The notes: generated from the sequence alone by a model not told the origin. A DNA stretch of 31,351 bases from Heterostelium multicystogenum (GCA_003667245.1 RCNN01000307.1:1-31351); one strand, 5' to 3'; counted from the stretch's first letter, positions 1 to 11,906 are shown. Numbers and translations are program-made.

Positions 1-383
1 AAGTTATTTCCTTTTTAATTAATCGAAATTTTCTCAGCATAGCTGCATGGCAATGTACACATATGTTTTTATTTGTTTAAAGTCAACTCCTTGGTATTCA
101 GTATCTTACCACGGATATAATACACCCACACCTGTAAGGAAAGCAAAAAAAAGATCAAAAAAATTGATGAAAACATGGTTACAACGAAGATGTTCCATCA
201 TTGGTGGAACAAATTCGAATCTATTCACTAATTCAGCGAAAGTCCAAAATTAATTTTAGATCTTATGTTTTGGGTTGTTGTTTTTTACTATAAATCCCAA
301 CAGTTGCGTTTGATTCAAAGAGACTTCATCAATCATCCTTTCACAAACAAATCAAATACCTGTTCAAAAAAATACTAAATAAT
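1..383. other. AT-rich flank, no gene seen
   Basis: No convincing coding exon. The longest forward open stretch (47-253, 68 codons) has no recognisable domain and looks like chance. The last bases before position 384 have the A-rich character usual just upstream of a dictyostelid start codon, so this is probably the promoter and 5' leader of the C2 gene. No clear TATA box was picked out. Confidence 0.5.
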
Positions 384-1044
384 ATGTCTGTCTATCAAGA
401 TATCATCACTGCTCAAGTTGATAGAGGTCATTAGGTGGAAAGGTATAAAAATATTAAATATATATTAAAGTCCATAGATTTATTAATAATTATTATTATT
501 AATTTTGTTGTCCGTATAGTCCTGGTCCATTAGGTTTTCTTGTCCCAAGGAATTTGAAGAAATCAAAGCACAACTAACAAGCAATACAATGACACCAAGT
601 ATGATTACTCGTACCTGGGTCAAGTTTGAATTTTTAGATGGTATGTTTGCTAATGCCACAGACTCCAATGGTCTTTCCGATCCATTCATCAAGGTTGGAA
701 TCTCCAAACCAGGTGTTTTCGAAAAAAATTCGTCTTGGAGACCCCCAGTCAAGAAGAAGACTTTGACTCCAAACTGGGAGGGTTGGGAATCCACTCATGT
801 CTTGGATGTCTATGGAAAGCACAAAGAAATGATCATTGAAATGTGGGATGAAGATCCTTTAAGAAATGACTTTATTGGAAGAGCTACAATCGATCTTTCC
901 AAAGATATCTTCACCAGCTACATCAATGTAACTAAGGATCTCAGCTTGAAGCTCTACACCAAGGAAGGCGAAGCTATCCCATCTGCAACCTTGAACATGA
1001 AAATTACAGTTGTTCCAAATCAAACCGAAAATAATCTTTGTTAA
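384..1044 (+). CDS. Small C2-domain protein
   Basis: The main exon encodes one C2 domain, a beta-sandwich that usually binds membrane phospholipid, often with calcium. Visible C2 signatures are TDSNGLSDPFIKV near the N-terminus, then LTPNWEG, and the acidic loop WDEDPLRNDFIGRA. The Asp residues of these loops are the usual calcium ligands. No other domain, signal peptide or membrane segment is seen, so a cytosolic lipid-binding role is likely. The safe start is the ATG at 589 (150 residues). The frame is open back to a splice acceptor at 518-519, so a 5' exon is likely. The best candidate is 384-442 (starts MSVYQDIITAQVDRG), ending at a GTATAA donor. It joins in phase only if one T is missing around 431-432, which would give about 194 residues. 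The C2 call is firm; the 5' exon is tentative. Confidence 0.8.
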
Positions 1045-1383
1045 TTATAACTAACTTTATCAACCATATTAGTAATGAGCAATCAAATCATTTTGCTTTC
1101 CAAAATAGATAAAATATTTAGATAAAAGAATTAAAAAGTTGTATTTATAAATCATGTCAAACATCTGAAAATAAACATTTGACAACTTTCATGGATTTGT
1201 CTCTGTTCATCATCTATAAATTCATCACTTAAGTTGCTCAACATTCATCAAATTGTATACATTCAATTAATATCTAAAGTTAAAATAAATCAAATTTCAT
1301 AGTTGTAATAAATGACACTTTTCAGTATGTATAAATACAAAATAATTTTCAAAAGATATTAGTTTTCAATTATTAATAAATGA
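1045..1383. other. 3' untranslated and intergenic DNA
   Basis: AT-rich DNA between the stop codon of the C2 gene and the end of the decayed fragment on the other strand. Several AATAAA-like sites could serve as poly(A) signals. Nothing else is supported. Confidence 0.5.
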
Positions 1384-1645
1384 TTAACCTATAGGATCAA
1401 TTTCTTCAATGAGTGATTCGTTCTCTGTTTTATCAGGTTTGGAATCTTCATCAGTATCGAATGTCGGAGGTTCTTCAAATTCCACAATTTTGAAACTGAA
1501 AACTCGGTTTCATGTTTTGGTTGGAGAAGAGGAGGAAGAAACACCACAATCATTTTTGGAGATGTAAACATTGGAGGATTTGGAGGTTGTTGTTCCGGAG
1601 GATTTGGTGGTCTTGGTGCATTCTTTTGAAGTTTCTATTCTTTCT
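1384..1645 (-). pseudogene. Broken coding fragment: Pro-rich stretch, then acidic tail
   Basis: On the minus strand, positions about 1635 to 1575 read as a proline-rich stretch (PRPPNPPEQQPPNPP). Positions about 1490 to 1384 read as an acidic C-terminus (FKIVEFEEPPTFDTDEDS, ending IEEIDPIG and TAA). The two lie in different frames, and the frame of the tail holds an in-frame TGA just upstream. No start codon or normal gene structure is apparent. It lies downstream of the secreted-protein gene on the same strand, so it could be a lost 3' exon, a remnant of another gene, or a real gene broken by sequence error. The composition looks coding, but no family is recognised. Confidence 0.3.
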
Positions 1646-1715
1646 AATAAAAGAATAAAAATTATTGTATTTACAAATAAATAATTCTGATGAAGTTAAT
1701 TGATAAAATAATTCT

Positions 1716-2811
1716 TTATATAATCATTAAATTATAGTAATAGTTGATATTGGAATCGACAATATTAAAAATAAATTGATTCGTATCTGTATTATAGCAA
1801 ACTAGTGTGTTTGAGGATGATGGATTGTTTTCATCTAAAAACAAAATATAGATATTATTATTGTAGGTTGTTCCTGTTAATAAAGCCAGACTCATAAGAT
1901 GCCAGAGCTTGACCAATACTTACACCGCCTGTTACTGGATCAAATTTGATAACTGATGGTAATAAATAAGATGATTTAAATGTTGATACTCCAGAGTTTA
2001 TCATTGTACCATCAGATTGTATGATACTTTTTGAAATTGTAAAGCCATAAGCTCCTGAGAATTTAGCAGTAAGATCAAGTTGCTTGACCACTGTTTGATT
2101 TTCTAAATCGATGGTGAATAGATAATTACATCCATCCCATATTTCACAATATAATCCATTCTTTTTCACTCTATTTTCGCCTAATGAGTCTGGGATTTCG
2201 CCTTGCACTGAAGCTAAAACATAAGCAACTTGTAAAGTAGGATTGATTTGAATTTGAGGAAAGTATAATATTGGATCAGACATAGCAATTTGAGGGAGTG
2301 ATACTTTAAAATTAGCCTGTATACCATCATCTAGATTGAATATATGCATTTCTGAATTTCCAGATCCACTATTCAATATCACCAAGAATTGACTGGTATT
2401 CAAAGATGAAAGAAGTGCCTCTTGCCATAAATAATACATTGGTTGTGGTGGTACAGGTAGTATTATATTTGATATTATTACATTTGATTGAAGATCAAAA
2501 TGAACGAGTGAACAGTTATGGAATGATTGATCTGGCCAGATATATCCTTCAATAAATACAATCTCCGTTGTATCCAACAATAATGTATTAATAATAAATC
2601 TTTGTGGTGATAAATTAAAATTAACTACATTTGTTGATGTAGCAGTTAATGGGTCGTAAATTGAAACATTCAAGTTAATAGAACCGAAATCGCTAATTAA
2701 ATAGATAGTTGGTTCAGGTTCCTCTGAATCTTCAATATTATCAATAATTCTAATTGATAAAGTTGATGATAGAGTTAATAATACTATCAATATAATAGAT
2801 AATTTAAACAT
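1716..2811 (-). CDS. Secreted protein of unknown function, possibly beta-propeller
   Basis: Two exons fit: 2811-1926 and 1873-1716, with a 52-base intron (GTGTAAGT...AACAG). Together they give 347 residues in frame. An alternative acceptor slightly further on (TTTTTAG) keeps the same frame. The N-terminus is a typical signal peptide: Lys after Met, then a hydrophobic core of Leu/Ile to about residue 19. Several N-x-S/T sequons follow. The rest has repeated strand-like segments such as VIKFDPVTGG, TIDLENQTV and SLVHFDLQSN, each shaped like a blade of a beta-propeller. No enzyme motif or membrane anchor is seen. It is probably exported or lysosomal. The family is not recognised; the propeller idea is inference from the spacing of short hydrophobic strands and Gly/Asp turns. 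Confidence 0.7.
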
Positions 2812-3256
2812 AGGATAATAAGTGAATGATCTGAAATTATGTTACCAAGTCACAATCAATTGTTGACTTTAAATAAACAGATTCCAAATGAGGGATTCCA
2901 AAACCGAAGACTCCTATGATCATTCCTCAAAAATAACAACACAAAAAAATTATTTTAAATAAAATTCAGGTTGATATACCTTAGTTTAATTGATCATATC
3001 TCCTAGATATTTAACAAGTTATAAATCAAAACTAAATAGAATTCTATTTGTAATATTCAATGTAGTTGAGTAAAGTGTATTTGTATGTCTTAGTTGATTA
3101 ATGTATATCTTTTAGAAATATAAATGAAAATCACATTATTTACTATTTGAAGTTCCACACCTCTCATTAAATGGGTTTGAAGTAAACATCTTTGTATGGA
3201 TGTAGATTGGTATGGAGATTTTGGAGGAAACAGGTGTAACTTTTGATAGTAGCAAA

Positions 3257-3293
3257 TTTGTAACTTACCATTTATTTGTAAACTTACCATTTA
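3257..3293. repeat. Tandem 18/19-base near-identical repeat
   Basis: Two adjacent copies of a unit reading TTTGTA(A)ACTTACCATTTA lie at 3257-3274 and 3275-3293. They differ by one A. They sit in non-coding DNA between divergent genes. On the minus strand each copy contains a GGTAAGTT splice-donor-like string, which probably means nothing without an exon. Confidence 0.7.
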
Positions 3294-3950
3294 CCACTGA
3301 GTGGTACACTAATTTCATTCTAAGAACCAAGTTAGTCATAGTTTAGATCTGACCAATGAGTTTCTGTGTTTGAACTTATTAGTTTAGCGGGATCTTGATT
3401 TGATACATATTGATTTATAGCACCAATATTAATCGCACAGCACCAGACTACACTTTGATTGTGCCTCAAATTTCACACAGATGTTCAAGCACACCCGATC
3501 CAAAATAAGTCAGGCAAAGTCATTTCTATTGATGTTATATTGTTTTGTGGTTTAACCTAATCAAAATTAACTTTAATATTTGAAAATGATCAAAAGTTTT
3601 CAATCAACTTTGTTTTGACCACTATCTTAAAACTGTGATCATCAATTTTAATTGTCCCATCGACCGATTAATTGTTTAAAAAATCAATTTTTCACCCATA
3701 TCCCCATTATTAAACAAAATTGTTTTTTTGTTGCTTGATGCTGGTTTTGTGTGCAGGCAAAGAGTAATCTGTTTCCAAAAAATTAAAGATAAGTTTAAAG
3801 TTGGGCAACTTCCTTTGCTTTCTTTATGTTTTTACGTTGAATGATCATCAGAACTGCACTCGATTCCCCTTAAGATCTTACCTCTTTGGTTTCTATTTAG
3901 AATTGGGTGAAATTTAGGGTTGTAACCTGAACTCGCCACTTTGGAAATTC

Positions 3951-3958
3951 TATAAAAG
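3951..3958 (+). promoter_or_regulatory. TATA box of the PA14/Cys-rich protein gene
   Basis: TATAAAAG lies 73 bases upstream of the ATG at 4024, in a locally GC-richer stretch. Position and sequence fit a core promoter with a short 5' leader. It is one of the few TATA boxes in the window that stands out from the AT-rich background. Confidence 0.6.
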
Positions 3959-4023
3959 GAGCCCAGTTGTTGATCAGTTCATTCATCAATTTCGAAATAC
4001 TAAACAAATATAAACGACTAAAT

Positions 4024-5785
4024 ATGAAATTATTAACTGCTTTATTACTTTCATTATTTATTTCTGTAGTTCTATCACAAAGTAAGTATAAACTTGCAAC
4101 TGTACTTACAATTTAACATTTGCTAATATTGGTTCCCGATTTTATTGTGTCCAGCTCCACCAAAAAATTTGACATTCACTGTTCAAATTTACGACCAGTT
4201 CCCAGCTTATAATAATAATTTTGAGCCTAGCTGTGGAGGTGGAGTAACCTCAGGATTAATTAAATCCGTTTTAAATCCAGTCACCCGTGTTCCAGAATTA
4301 AACTCTTTGTCCCCTCTCAACATCAAGAATCTCCAGGGTTGCATTTTGAATCCATCCTTGTTCCAATATTTCTTTGCTCCTCAGGTCAATCCAGCTCAAA
4401 CTGGATTGAACTCTCCATTGAGCATGGACTTGGTCTTTAAATATGACAGCCAAAAGCAAGTCTATGTCTACAACGACCAAAGTTTCTTCCCAAGTGAGTA
4501 CTTTCCTTCTTTCGCAAGTATTAATATTTGGAGCTAACATTTTCCTATTCCAATAGTTGACAACAAAGGTTTCGATGTTGACCCTGCCAAGAGAATCTAC
4601 AAAGACACCAACAAAAAATACCACAACTATCATTTCTGTATGAAGATGAACACCAAGTTCACCTACAAAGGTGTCGAAGTCTTTAACTTTGCTGTATGTA
4701 TAAGCCAAAACCTACACTCTGTCCATAGTATTAATTACTTCAAATCTAGGGTGATGATGATGTCTGGGTATTCATTAACAACAAATTGGTAATTGACCTC
4801 GGTGGTATCCACAGTGCTGCCTCAGCTACAGTTGATGTAAGAACACTTGGATTGACTATTGGAAACTCGTACAACTTTGATTTATTCTTCTGTGAGCGTA
4901 AATTAGGTATTTATTAAGAGCATTCTAAATACTTACAAAACTTTATAATTAATACTTATCATTCTTTCTATCTATATAGTTGGTTCTACCATTAAGATTG
5001 AAACCAATTTATTGTTCGTTTGCCCATGGAGAGACTACTGTGGAGTTTGCCAAGGAGACGGTTCCTCATGTTGTAACCCATTAACAACTTGCAATGATAA
5101 CAATGCATGCACCATCGATGCTTGCCCACATCCAAACGCTACAATTACTGGTCCAATTGCCAATGCATGCACTCATTTACCAAAACCAAATCCAAACCCA
5201 GTCGACATTTGCTTGAACTACCAATGTAACCCATCCACCGGAGTCTTCCAGTCAACTCCAGTCGTGTGCCCAGATAGATCCAATGAGTGTTTGCGTTCAA
5301 CCGGTTGCAGCTCAACCGCCGGTGGATGCCAATACCAATCGGTCTGCAATGGCAATGTATGTAACGTCCAAAACCAATGCTCCAACGGTACCTGTGTTCC
5401 CAAGACACCAGAGATCTGCGGTGTTGAATTAGACGGCGCAGTCGACCTATGTAAGATCTACTCATGTGACTCCACTGGAGCAGGTTGCAAGTCGGAGGTC
5501 AAATGCAAGCCAAGCAGCAATCCCTGTGAGAAAACCTCATGCAATGCCACCACTGGCCAATGCTACGTCACTGAAATTCCAGGTGACGTCTGTGACTGCG
5601 GTTGTGTACTTCCAAACAAATGTATGAAGTCATTCTGTACCAGAGAGGGTGTATGCCAACCAAAGTACAGAGATGAGATCGACGACAACAACTTCTGCAC
5701 CATAGACTATTGTGACCCATGTACTGGTGCCATCAGTCATTCCACTGCTCCCCAATGTCTTCACGTCGACAAGTGCACAGCTTAA
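4024..5785 (+). CDS. Secreted PA14/fibro-slime Cys-rich protein, psi family
   Basis: Five exons join in frame to 498 residues: 4024-4081, 4155-4493, 4557-4693, 4750-4906 and 4980-5785. All junctions are GT...AG. Residues 1-19 are a signal peptide ([19 protein letters not shown]). Residues about 20-240 form the PA14/fibro-slime region; its hallmark [19 protein letters not shown] (about 179-197) is the calcium/ligand-binding core. Residues about 245-498 carry many Cys in CTDC-type repeats, for example [12 protein letters not shown] and [11 protein letters not shown]. This arrangement matches the dictyostelid prespore-inducing factor (psi) family: secreted or surface glycoproteins linked to cell-type choice and matrix. 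Which paralogue it is cannot be told from sequence alone. No frame break is seen, unlike several genes further right. Confidence 0.9.
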
Positions 5786-6177
5786 ATATTCACATCAATC
5801 AATCAATAAATAAATCTATAATTTATTCAAATTGTTACTCACCAAAATCACCCCAACATTCTTGTTGGGAACCACCCTATTCGTTTCTATTGATATACTA
5901 TAACTGAACCACAGTAATTCGTTCTATTTTTAGTACATTTTAATTGTTAGTATAATGCTGGTATGTGTGTGGTGTGTAAGTTCACAAAAACTAATCAGAA
6001 GCATATCTTGGTAAAGAAATTAAAAAAAAGTTTGTGGTGATTTTATTGTGCAAAAACAATTCAGTTCCTGGATAATACAGAAATATTTTATTATTATTCC
6101 ATTCCATTGTTTTTTGAATATATTTATCAATTCATTTCAATCCATTTCATTATTACAGTATACTATTACTTTATAAA
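5786..6177. other. Intergenic region between two plus-strand genes
   Basis: About 390 bases of AT-rich DNA: the 3' end of the PA14 gene, with AATAAA-like poly(A) signals near 5807-5815, and then the promoter of the TOM-like gene. A 62-codon open stretch starting inside the previous gene is a frame shadow. No repeat or RNA gene is seen. Confidence 0.5.
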
Positions 6178-7402
6178 ATGGTATCAAAAACTATGAATTT
6201 AAATAATGATGTTTCTCATTATATATTGTCTTCAATCTATTTTATCATTGCTTTTAGTTGTATAATCGCCTGTATTAAAAGATATAAAAATAGTAAGATT
6301 ATTTAACTTTTTTAATTAAAATGAAAGACTAAAAGTATATAGTTAATAAAGGATATTGTAGATCCACAAAGGTCTTTAAAATTTTTTGTATCTTGGGATG
6401 CTTTTTAAGGAGTTTATCATTTTGTTTTATGACTTTGCTCAACGATAAAGTTATAATTCAAAACTTTACAAATAAACTAATATTAGGTCTCCTTAAAATT
6501 ATTCCATCATTTCTTTTCCTAACAGGATACTCTATATCTCTTTTTGCATGGTAAGAATTGGAAAAAAACTTTTTCTCTATCTTTGTATTTATTTTAATTA
6601 TTAATATTTTTCTACTTCAAGTATATTGCTTTTAAAACACAAAGTAGATTCCAAAGAAAGTAAAGAAATCTTTTTGTACAGGTATAAATTGTTGGTATTC
6701 ATTGGAAACATAGGAATGTATTGTATTGCACTACTATTGTTTATTCTCGGTTTAAAATATGACAAATACCATAATTTTGATTCAGAAGAACCTTCCTTAT
6801 CAACATTTTATATTATTCTCCAATACTATTCTGCCACCATCTATCTTTTGGTATCAATTTTTATTTCTATTCATCTGTATGTAACAAACTATATTAATAA
6901 CATTCTTATATAATATTAATACTATAATAGCCATTATTATAGATTATCAAACAAAAATACTATAATTGCCAATTCAGAGAGAGAAAGGTTTGAAAACTAC
7001 CGAAAACCTAATATGAAACTAGGTTCAATGGATCAAAAATCACTTACTCTTGAGGGAAAAATGGAAAAGCTCTTTATTTACTTGTTCATAGCATTTGGTG
7101 TCAGAGCTATTTTGGTTTATATTGATACCAGTCACCATATTTCTGATTTTTCATTCTTTAACTTGATATACTACGGCTCTCTTGAGGTTCCTCCATTAAT
7201 AATGATGATCATTATCATGAACAAATATACCACAAACCTTTGGCTTGGAGAAATAGATTTGCACGAAATTGAACCAATCCAGAGATGGAAATCGAATTTT
7301 AACGATAGTATGATCTCCCCAACAATCTTCGATGATTTCAATCAACCACCTCAATATATGTCATTTTATAATGAAAATGAGCCATTTTATCAAAGTTTTT
7401 AA
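6178..7402 (+). CDS. Seven-helix membrane protein resembling THH1/TOM1/TOM3
   Basis: Four exons (6178-6292, 6352-6550, 6622-6876, 6943-7402) join in frame to 342 residues. The introns have donors GTAAGA, GTAAGA and GTATGT. About seven hydrophobic segments are visible, for example YILSSIYFIIAFSCIIACI near residue 14, LLKIIPSFLFLTGYSISLF near 85, and segments near 125, 160, 225 and 260. The loop charge pattern and order fit the THH1/TOM1/TOM3 family, multi-spanning proteins of vacuolar and other endomembranes first known from plants. The C-terminus is a hydrophilic cytosolic tail rich in Asn, Pro and Phe. Family membership is inferred from topology and motif feel; a divergent GPCR-like protein is the main alternative. 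It converges on the myosin gene, 139 bases away. Confidence 0.65.
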
Positions 7403-7541
7403 AATTGACAATATATATTATATTGTTTAATTGTCCAACAAATATATATATGATAATTAAGTGTAATTAAATAAAGTACAGGATTAAAGGAATTTGTTTG
7501 TGAAGTTTATTATTATTATTATTATTCGTCTAACTATCTGT

Positions 7542-10500
7542 CTATCTGTATAAAATGGAAGCATGATGATCTTTTCCTTTTTTGAAAGCTGAGCCGGTAA
7601 TCTTGGGATCGTTGGTTGCTTGGAAAGAGAGTTGGGTATCTGCTCCTTTGGGACGTGCATTGTTGTAGGTGATCTGCTGTGAAAATTGTACTTTCAAACG
7701 AATTCCAGTTAATTTTTGGACCTGTTGTACGATGACTGTCGTTATTTCAGAGAGTGCTTCGTATCCATTGATTCCAAGATCCAATACCAAGTCACGTTGG
7801 GGTGGCTTGCAGTGGATCACCAAGAAAGTGTCTTGGTTGGGTGAGGCGGAAATCGATGTGATGTCGGCAAGTGGTGTTCCCCACTTCTTCACCTTATAGT
7901 TCTTTGGATCGTGCTTGTAGATGTTGGCGTTGGTCACTACTATACCACGCTTCTGGGGTACACCCTTTGGATTGACTTTGATAACATAGTCTGCAAACAA
8001 TACCTCAGTGTCACCATAGGTAGAGAACAGGTTCTGCATTGCAGCGACGTATTTTGGTTGGAATGGGTTTGTTGGCTTCTCAAGGTAATCTGCATCGAAT
8101 ACACGACCGCACTTCCATGGTTTGTTTCCACGGAAGATGTCAAGTGCAAGAACCTTTTGACGCATGGCTGGGGCACCTGCTCCAAGCTTCAAAACCATCT
8201 GTTCGGCACGCCATGTGTTGTGAATCTTGTGGAGAAGCTCGACAGCACGGTTGATTGTTGATGGATTCTTTGGCCATGGGATTTGCTTACCATAGTTTGG
8301 AGCGGAGGCAACTCCCTGCATGGCACGACTGAGATCTCTGAACCAACGTCTGAATCTGTAGTTTCTGTAGAACAACTGGATCTTGATGGCTGCCTTTCTT
8401 TGATTCCAACGTGAACGTGCACGGTATCCACGCCATGTCTTTTGAATGAGTGTGGCTATTCTGGGCAATTCTTCATCACGCTTTTCCTCAAAGTAGAAGA
8501 GGGTGGTTGGGTTACGAATGAAAATCTTTGTCTTACCAAGACGGAACTCGTCTTTGGCAATTCCATGGGCGGCAATGATTGCTTCAACGGCTTGCTTTGG
8601 ACTTCCTCTGAAGGTTGGCCATGTTTGCTTGCATGTCATCTTGTAACGCTGTGAGAAACGCTCATAGGTCTGACGGTTGGCGAAACCTGCTCTTCTGACA
8701 CGAACGTTCTCCAAAAGACCCAAGTATCTGACTTGATGTCTGACACGCTCTTCATCAATGACACCAGCCTGCTTGTTATCGTTACTCTTGATACATCTGA
8801 CGTAGTGTGGTGAGCATGCCAACAATGTGGTAATCAATGCATTAATGGCGGTTCTAAATTGGGAACCAGCAGTTTCTGGACGCTTCTTAGAGTCCTCTGG
8901 CTTTGGTGATGGGAATATACCACGGATCAATGGATCAGCAGACAATTGCATAGAATTGATCAAGTCGACGAACAAAGTATCCTTGTTCTTGTCCAAGAAT
9001 CCAGTAACATCATAGGTAACATCACCTGCATAATGTTTCAATCTGAAGCAATTCTCACCAATGCTTCTATCTTTAGTTGATTGATAACTTTGGAAATGTT
9101 GATTCTTGTCGAATGAGCTAAATAGAATCGGTGCTATTAGTATCATGAAACAGAGGTCATGAATAGACTTATTGAACATACTTTGTGATTTGACCCAAAA
9201 ATGTCTGGTCAGTAGATTTAGCAATCAAACAGGATTCATCCAATAAGGAGATCAAACCAATTGGTTTCTTTTCAATCAGCTCGCAAATTGGTTTGTTGTT
9301 GAAATAGTCGATGTTCTTCCATTCGATACCTTCTCTGACATATTCTTCTTGTTCACTCTTCAATGTCAGCTCAATGAATAGTTGCTGTAACTTTTCGTTA
9401 CAATAGTTGATATTCAATTGTTCAAAGCTGTTTTTCTAAAGACCCAAGGATAAGAGATTAGTACTATATCAAAGTCTCCAGGGTAGGGTCAACTTACATC
9501 GAACACCTCGAAACCATAAATGTCAAGGATACCAATGACCAATCCTTTCTCGTTAGCGTTAATCTCATGATTGATTCTACCAACTAACCATTGGAAGAGA
9601 CGCTCGTACAAAGCCTTTGAAAGGGCATCTCTGGAGAAGATAGCCTGGACATTGTCAAGAGGCACAGCAATCACAGACATTCTACGGCCAACACCAGTAT
9701 TGATGGATCTGTAGGTGAGCGCACGTGTCAACTGGGTTGGCTCAATCTTCAAGCAACCGGCAGCTGCTTGTACAGGCTTTTGGTCCTTAATTCCAACTGA
9801 CACTTGTCCAACCTTTTGCTCAGGTAACTCTTCAAAAGTAATATTTCCAATATGGAGAATTGCACCCAAAATTCTCCAAATAGATGATTGCTCATTCTCC
9901 TTTAATCCGAGAGTTTCCATTGCTTTCTGTAATATTGGATCAAAATATGGTAAGTTGGATTGAATCTAAACTCTTTTACAATCACTCCAAATACGTACAA
10001 CTACCGCTTTGAAATCTGCAGTATCATCGATGGTCGATACATCAACGCAATTGCTACTCTTCAAATATTGATAGGCTTGAGCATTTGATGTCAATCCAAG
10101 CTCGGTTAACTTGGCTTGAGAAAGTCCCTTGAGCATTTGATAAAAGATGTGGAAACTTCTTTCACCACTTGCTCTACCTACAACTCTTGACTTTTCTAAT
10201 AAATCTGTGTGGAATGGACACATTAGTGACTGTCTCGATGACCAACAATCGAAATGGGGACTACTTACAATTTGTAATCTTTCCACCAGTTGGAACACCA
10301 GATGGACTGAATTGCATTTCCATGTATTTACCAAAACGAGAAGAGTTGTCGTTTCTCAGAGTCTTGGCATTACCGAATGCCTCAAGCAATGGATTGGACT
10401 CCAACAACATCTTTGTGATCTTGTCTCCCTCCAATGTGGATTTGTTTGAAACATAGGCAAGGAACTGCATAATCTTTTTGCTTGCCTCAGTCTTACCTGC

Positions 10501-10898
10501 ACCGGACTCACCACTGATAATTACACATTGCTTCTCCTGGTTCTGTCTCATTGAACGATAGGCGTCATTGGCCAATGCATATCTAAGATGTTACAATGGA
10601 GCAATCAATTAGTCTATGAATAAATACTTGAAATCTACATATCCCGTGGACATGGTAGCCAAGAATTTACTTACATGTGTGGTGGCATTTCATATTTGTA
10701 TCTTCCATTGTAGGATTTGATGTCGCTCTCATTGTAGATGTTCATCTTCTTGAATGGATTCGAGGAAATGACTACATCACCAATGTAGGTATAGATTTGG
10801 TCAGACTTGTGTCTGGTTATGAGATTCTCAATGAATGCATTCTCTGTGATCTGGTTCAAAAGAACGAAATCTGGAACACCTTCACCTTTTTTGTACAT
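7542..10898 (-). CDS. Short-tailed class I myosin heavy chain
   Basis: Six exons join in frame to 1000 residues: 10898-10675, 10582-10269, 10204-9999, 9926-9498, 9435-9182 and 9117-7542. It is an actin-based motor for the cell cortex and membrane traffic. Motor-domain motifs: P-loop GESGAGKTE (about 99-107), switch [11 protein letters not shown], switch [11 protein letters not shown], then [14 protein letters not shown]. The TEDS-rule site is Ser, about residue 332, in [10 protein letters not shown], a typical PAK/Ste20-type site. Two IQ-like motifs (about 696-735) bind light chains. The tail is a basic lipid-binding TH1 domain only, with no Gly/Pro/Gln-rich TH2 or SH3, as in dictyostelid myoA/myoE. 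The ATG at 10898 follows a run of A and gives the usual family length. An extra 5' exon joined at a CCAG acceptor at 10911 cannot be ruled out. No frame break. Confidence 0.95.
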
Positions 10899-11370
10899 TT
10901 TTTTCAGTGGCTGGATCGTTTAAATTACAACAAAGTCAATTTAGAATACTTTTGGGAATAAATAGTAGTAGTAATAAATAGGGATAATAAATAATAATAA
11001 TAAATATAGATATTGCTCAATAATAATAAATAAGATTTGTTTGTTTTTGGGTGATCGATTGTTTGTGGTTGGATGATTGGCTAACTAGCTAGATGGCTGG
11101 TTGACTATTTGTTTGAAGGATTTCTAATAAATTATTTTGGTATGAATTTGAATTATTTCAGTGATTGCCTCAATGATTTATCCAAAACAACTAATACTAT
11201 AATTTAGGGGGATGTTGATGTTACTGTGATGTGAGTGATGGATGTGGTTGGTGTGGTTTTTTTTGTAGTTGCTGTTTATTTAAATGAATGCGATCGTCAA
11301 TAGTAGTAGTAATTACAGGTGCGGAGTGTTATGATTGACGGATGCAGCAATCTATTTAAATGAGTTTTGT

Positions 11371-11389
11371 TTGATTGATTGATTGATTG
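11371..11389. repeat. TGAT microsatellite
   Basis: About four and a half copies of a GATT/TGAT tetranucleotide in non-coding DNA upstream of the myosin gene. Simple slippage repeat; no function inferred. Confidence 0.8.
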
Positions 11390-11906
11390 TTAGATTAATC
11401 TTAAAATAAATAGATAAATAAATAATAGTGATGGATTATTGGGGGAACTCAAATGTATTTATGTTGTACACATTTGACAATCTTATTGATAAAAATTTTA
11501 TTAATATTAATATTAATTTTTGCAAATTAATGTACTGTTTTGATTCAAACCATCAGTCAGTCAATGTAGCCAAGCCATGTTTTCAAGTAAAAACAAAATC
11601 TTTTTTTTTTGCTTTTTGTTTATTTGATTATTCCATCGTTAAAATTTTTCATCAAAATTTGCTTTTTGCCAAAAGGACCTGTCTTCCGATTTGATTGAAA
11701 TTTAGAAATATCCATTTTTTTAAGACCAAATGTGATAGTGAAATATTGAAAATAGGTTACACTGTTGTACTTAGTTAAGAAGATCTTTGGTTTGTATCTT
11801 TTAATGTCGATATTTTGGTATTGAAGATGCTGATCAATTATAAGAATAATGGTAATTAAGAAAGACAAAAGGATGTTTATGAATAAGTCAGATATTAAAC
11901 GGTGAT

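Larger units (their letters stand above)
2812..4023. other. Divergent intergenic region
   Basis: About 1.2 kb between two divergently transcribed secreted-protein genes, so it should hold both promoters. It contains a small tandem repeat at 3257-3293 and a TATA box at 3951. A minus-strand open stretch at 3290-3090 has no start context or known domain and is not called. Short CACACC-type and TTGA motifs occur, but none can be assigned as a factor site by reading alone. Confidence 0.5.

Noticed and set aside
47..253. 68-codon plus-strand open stretch at the left end
   Set aside because: No domain, no splice partner and no clear coding composition; consistent with chance.
3090..3290. 66-codon minus-strand open stretch with an MFTSNPF string resembling the fragment near 1570
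   Set aside because: The likeness is only a few residues, in different frames, with no supporting gene structure.
11428..11868. Overlapping open stretches on both strands (88 and 82 codons)
   Set aside because: They overlap each other, are AT-rich and carry no recognised motif; upstream regulatory DNA is the likelier identity.
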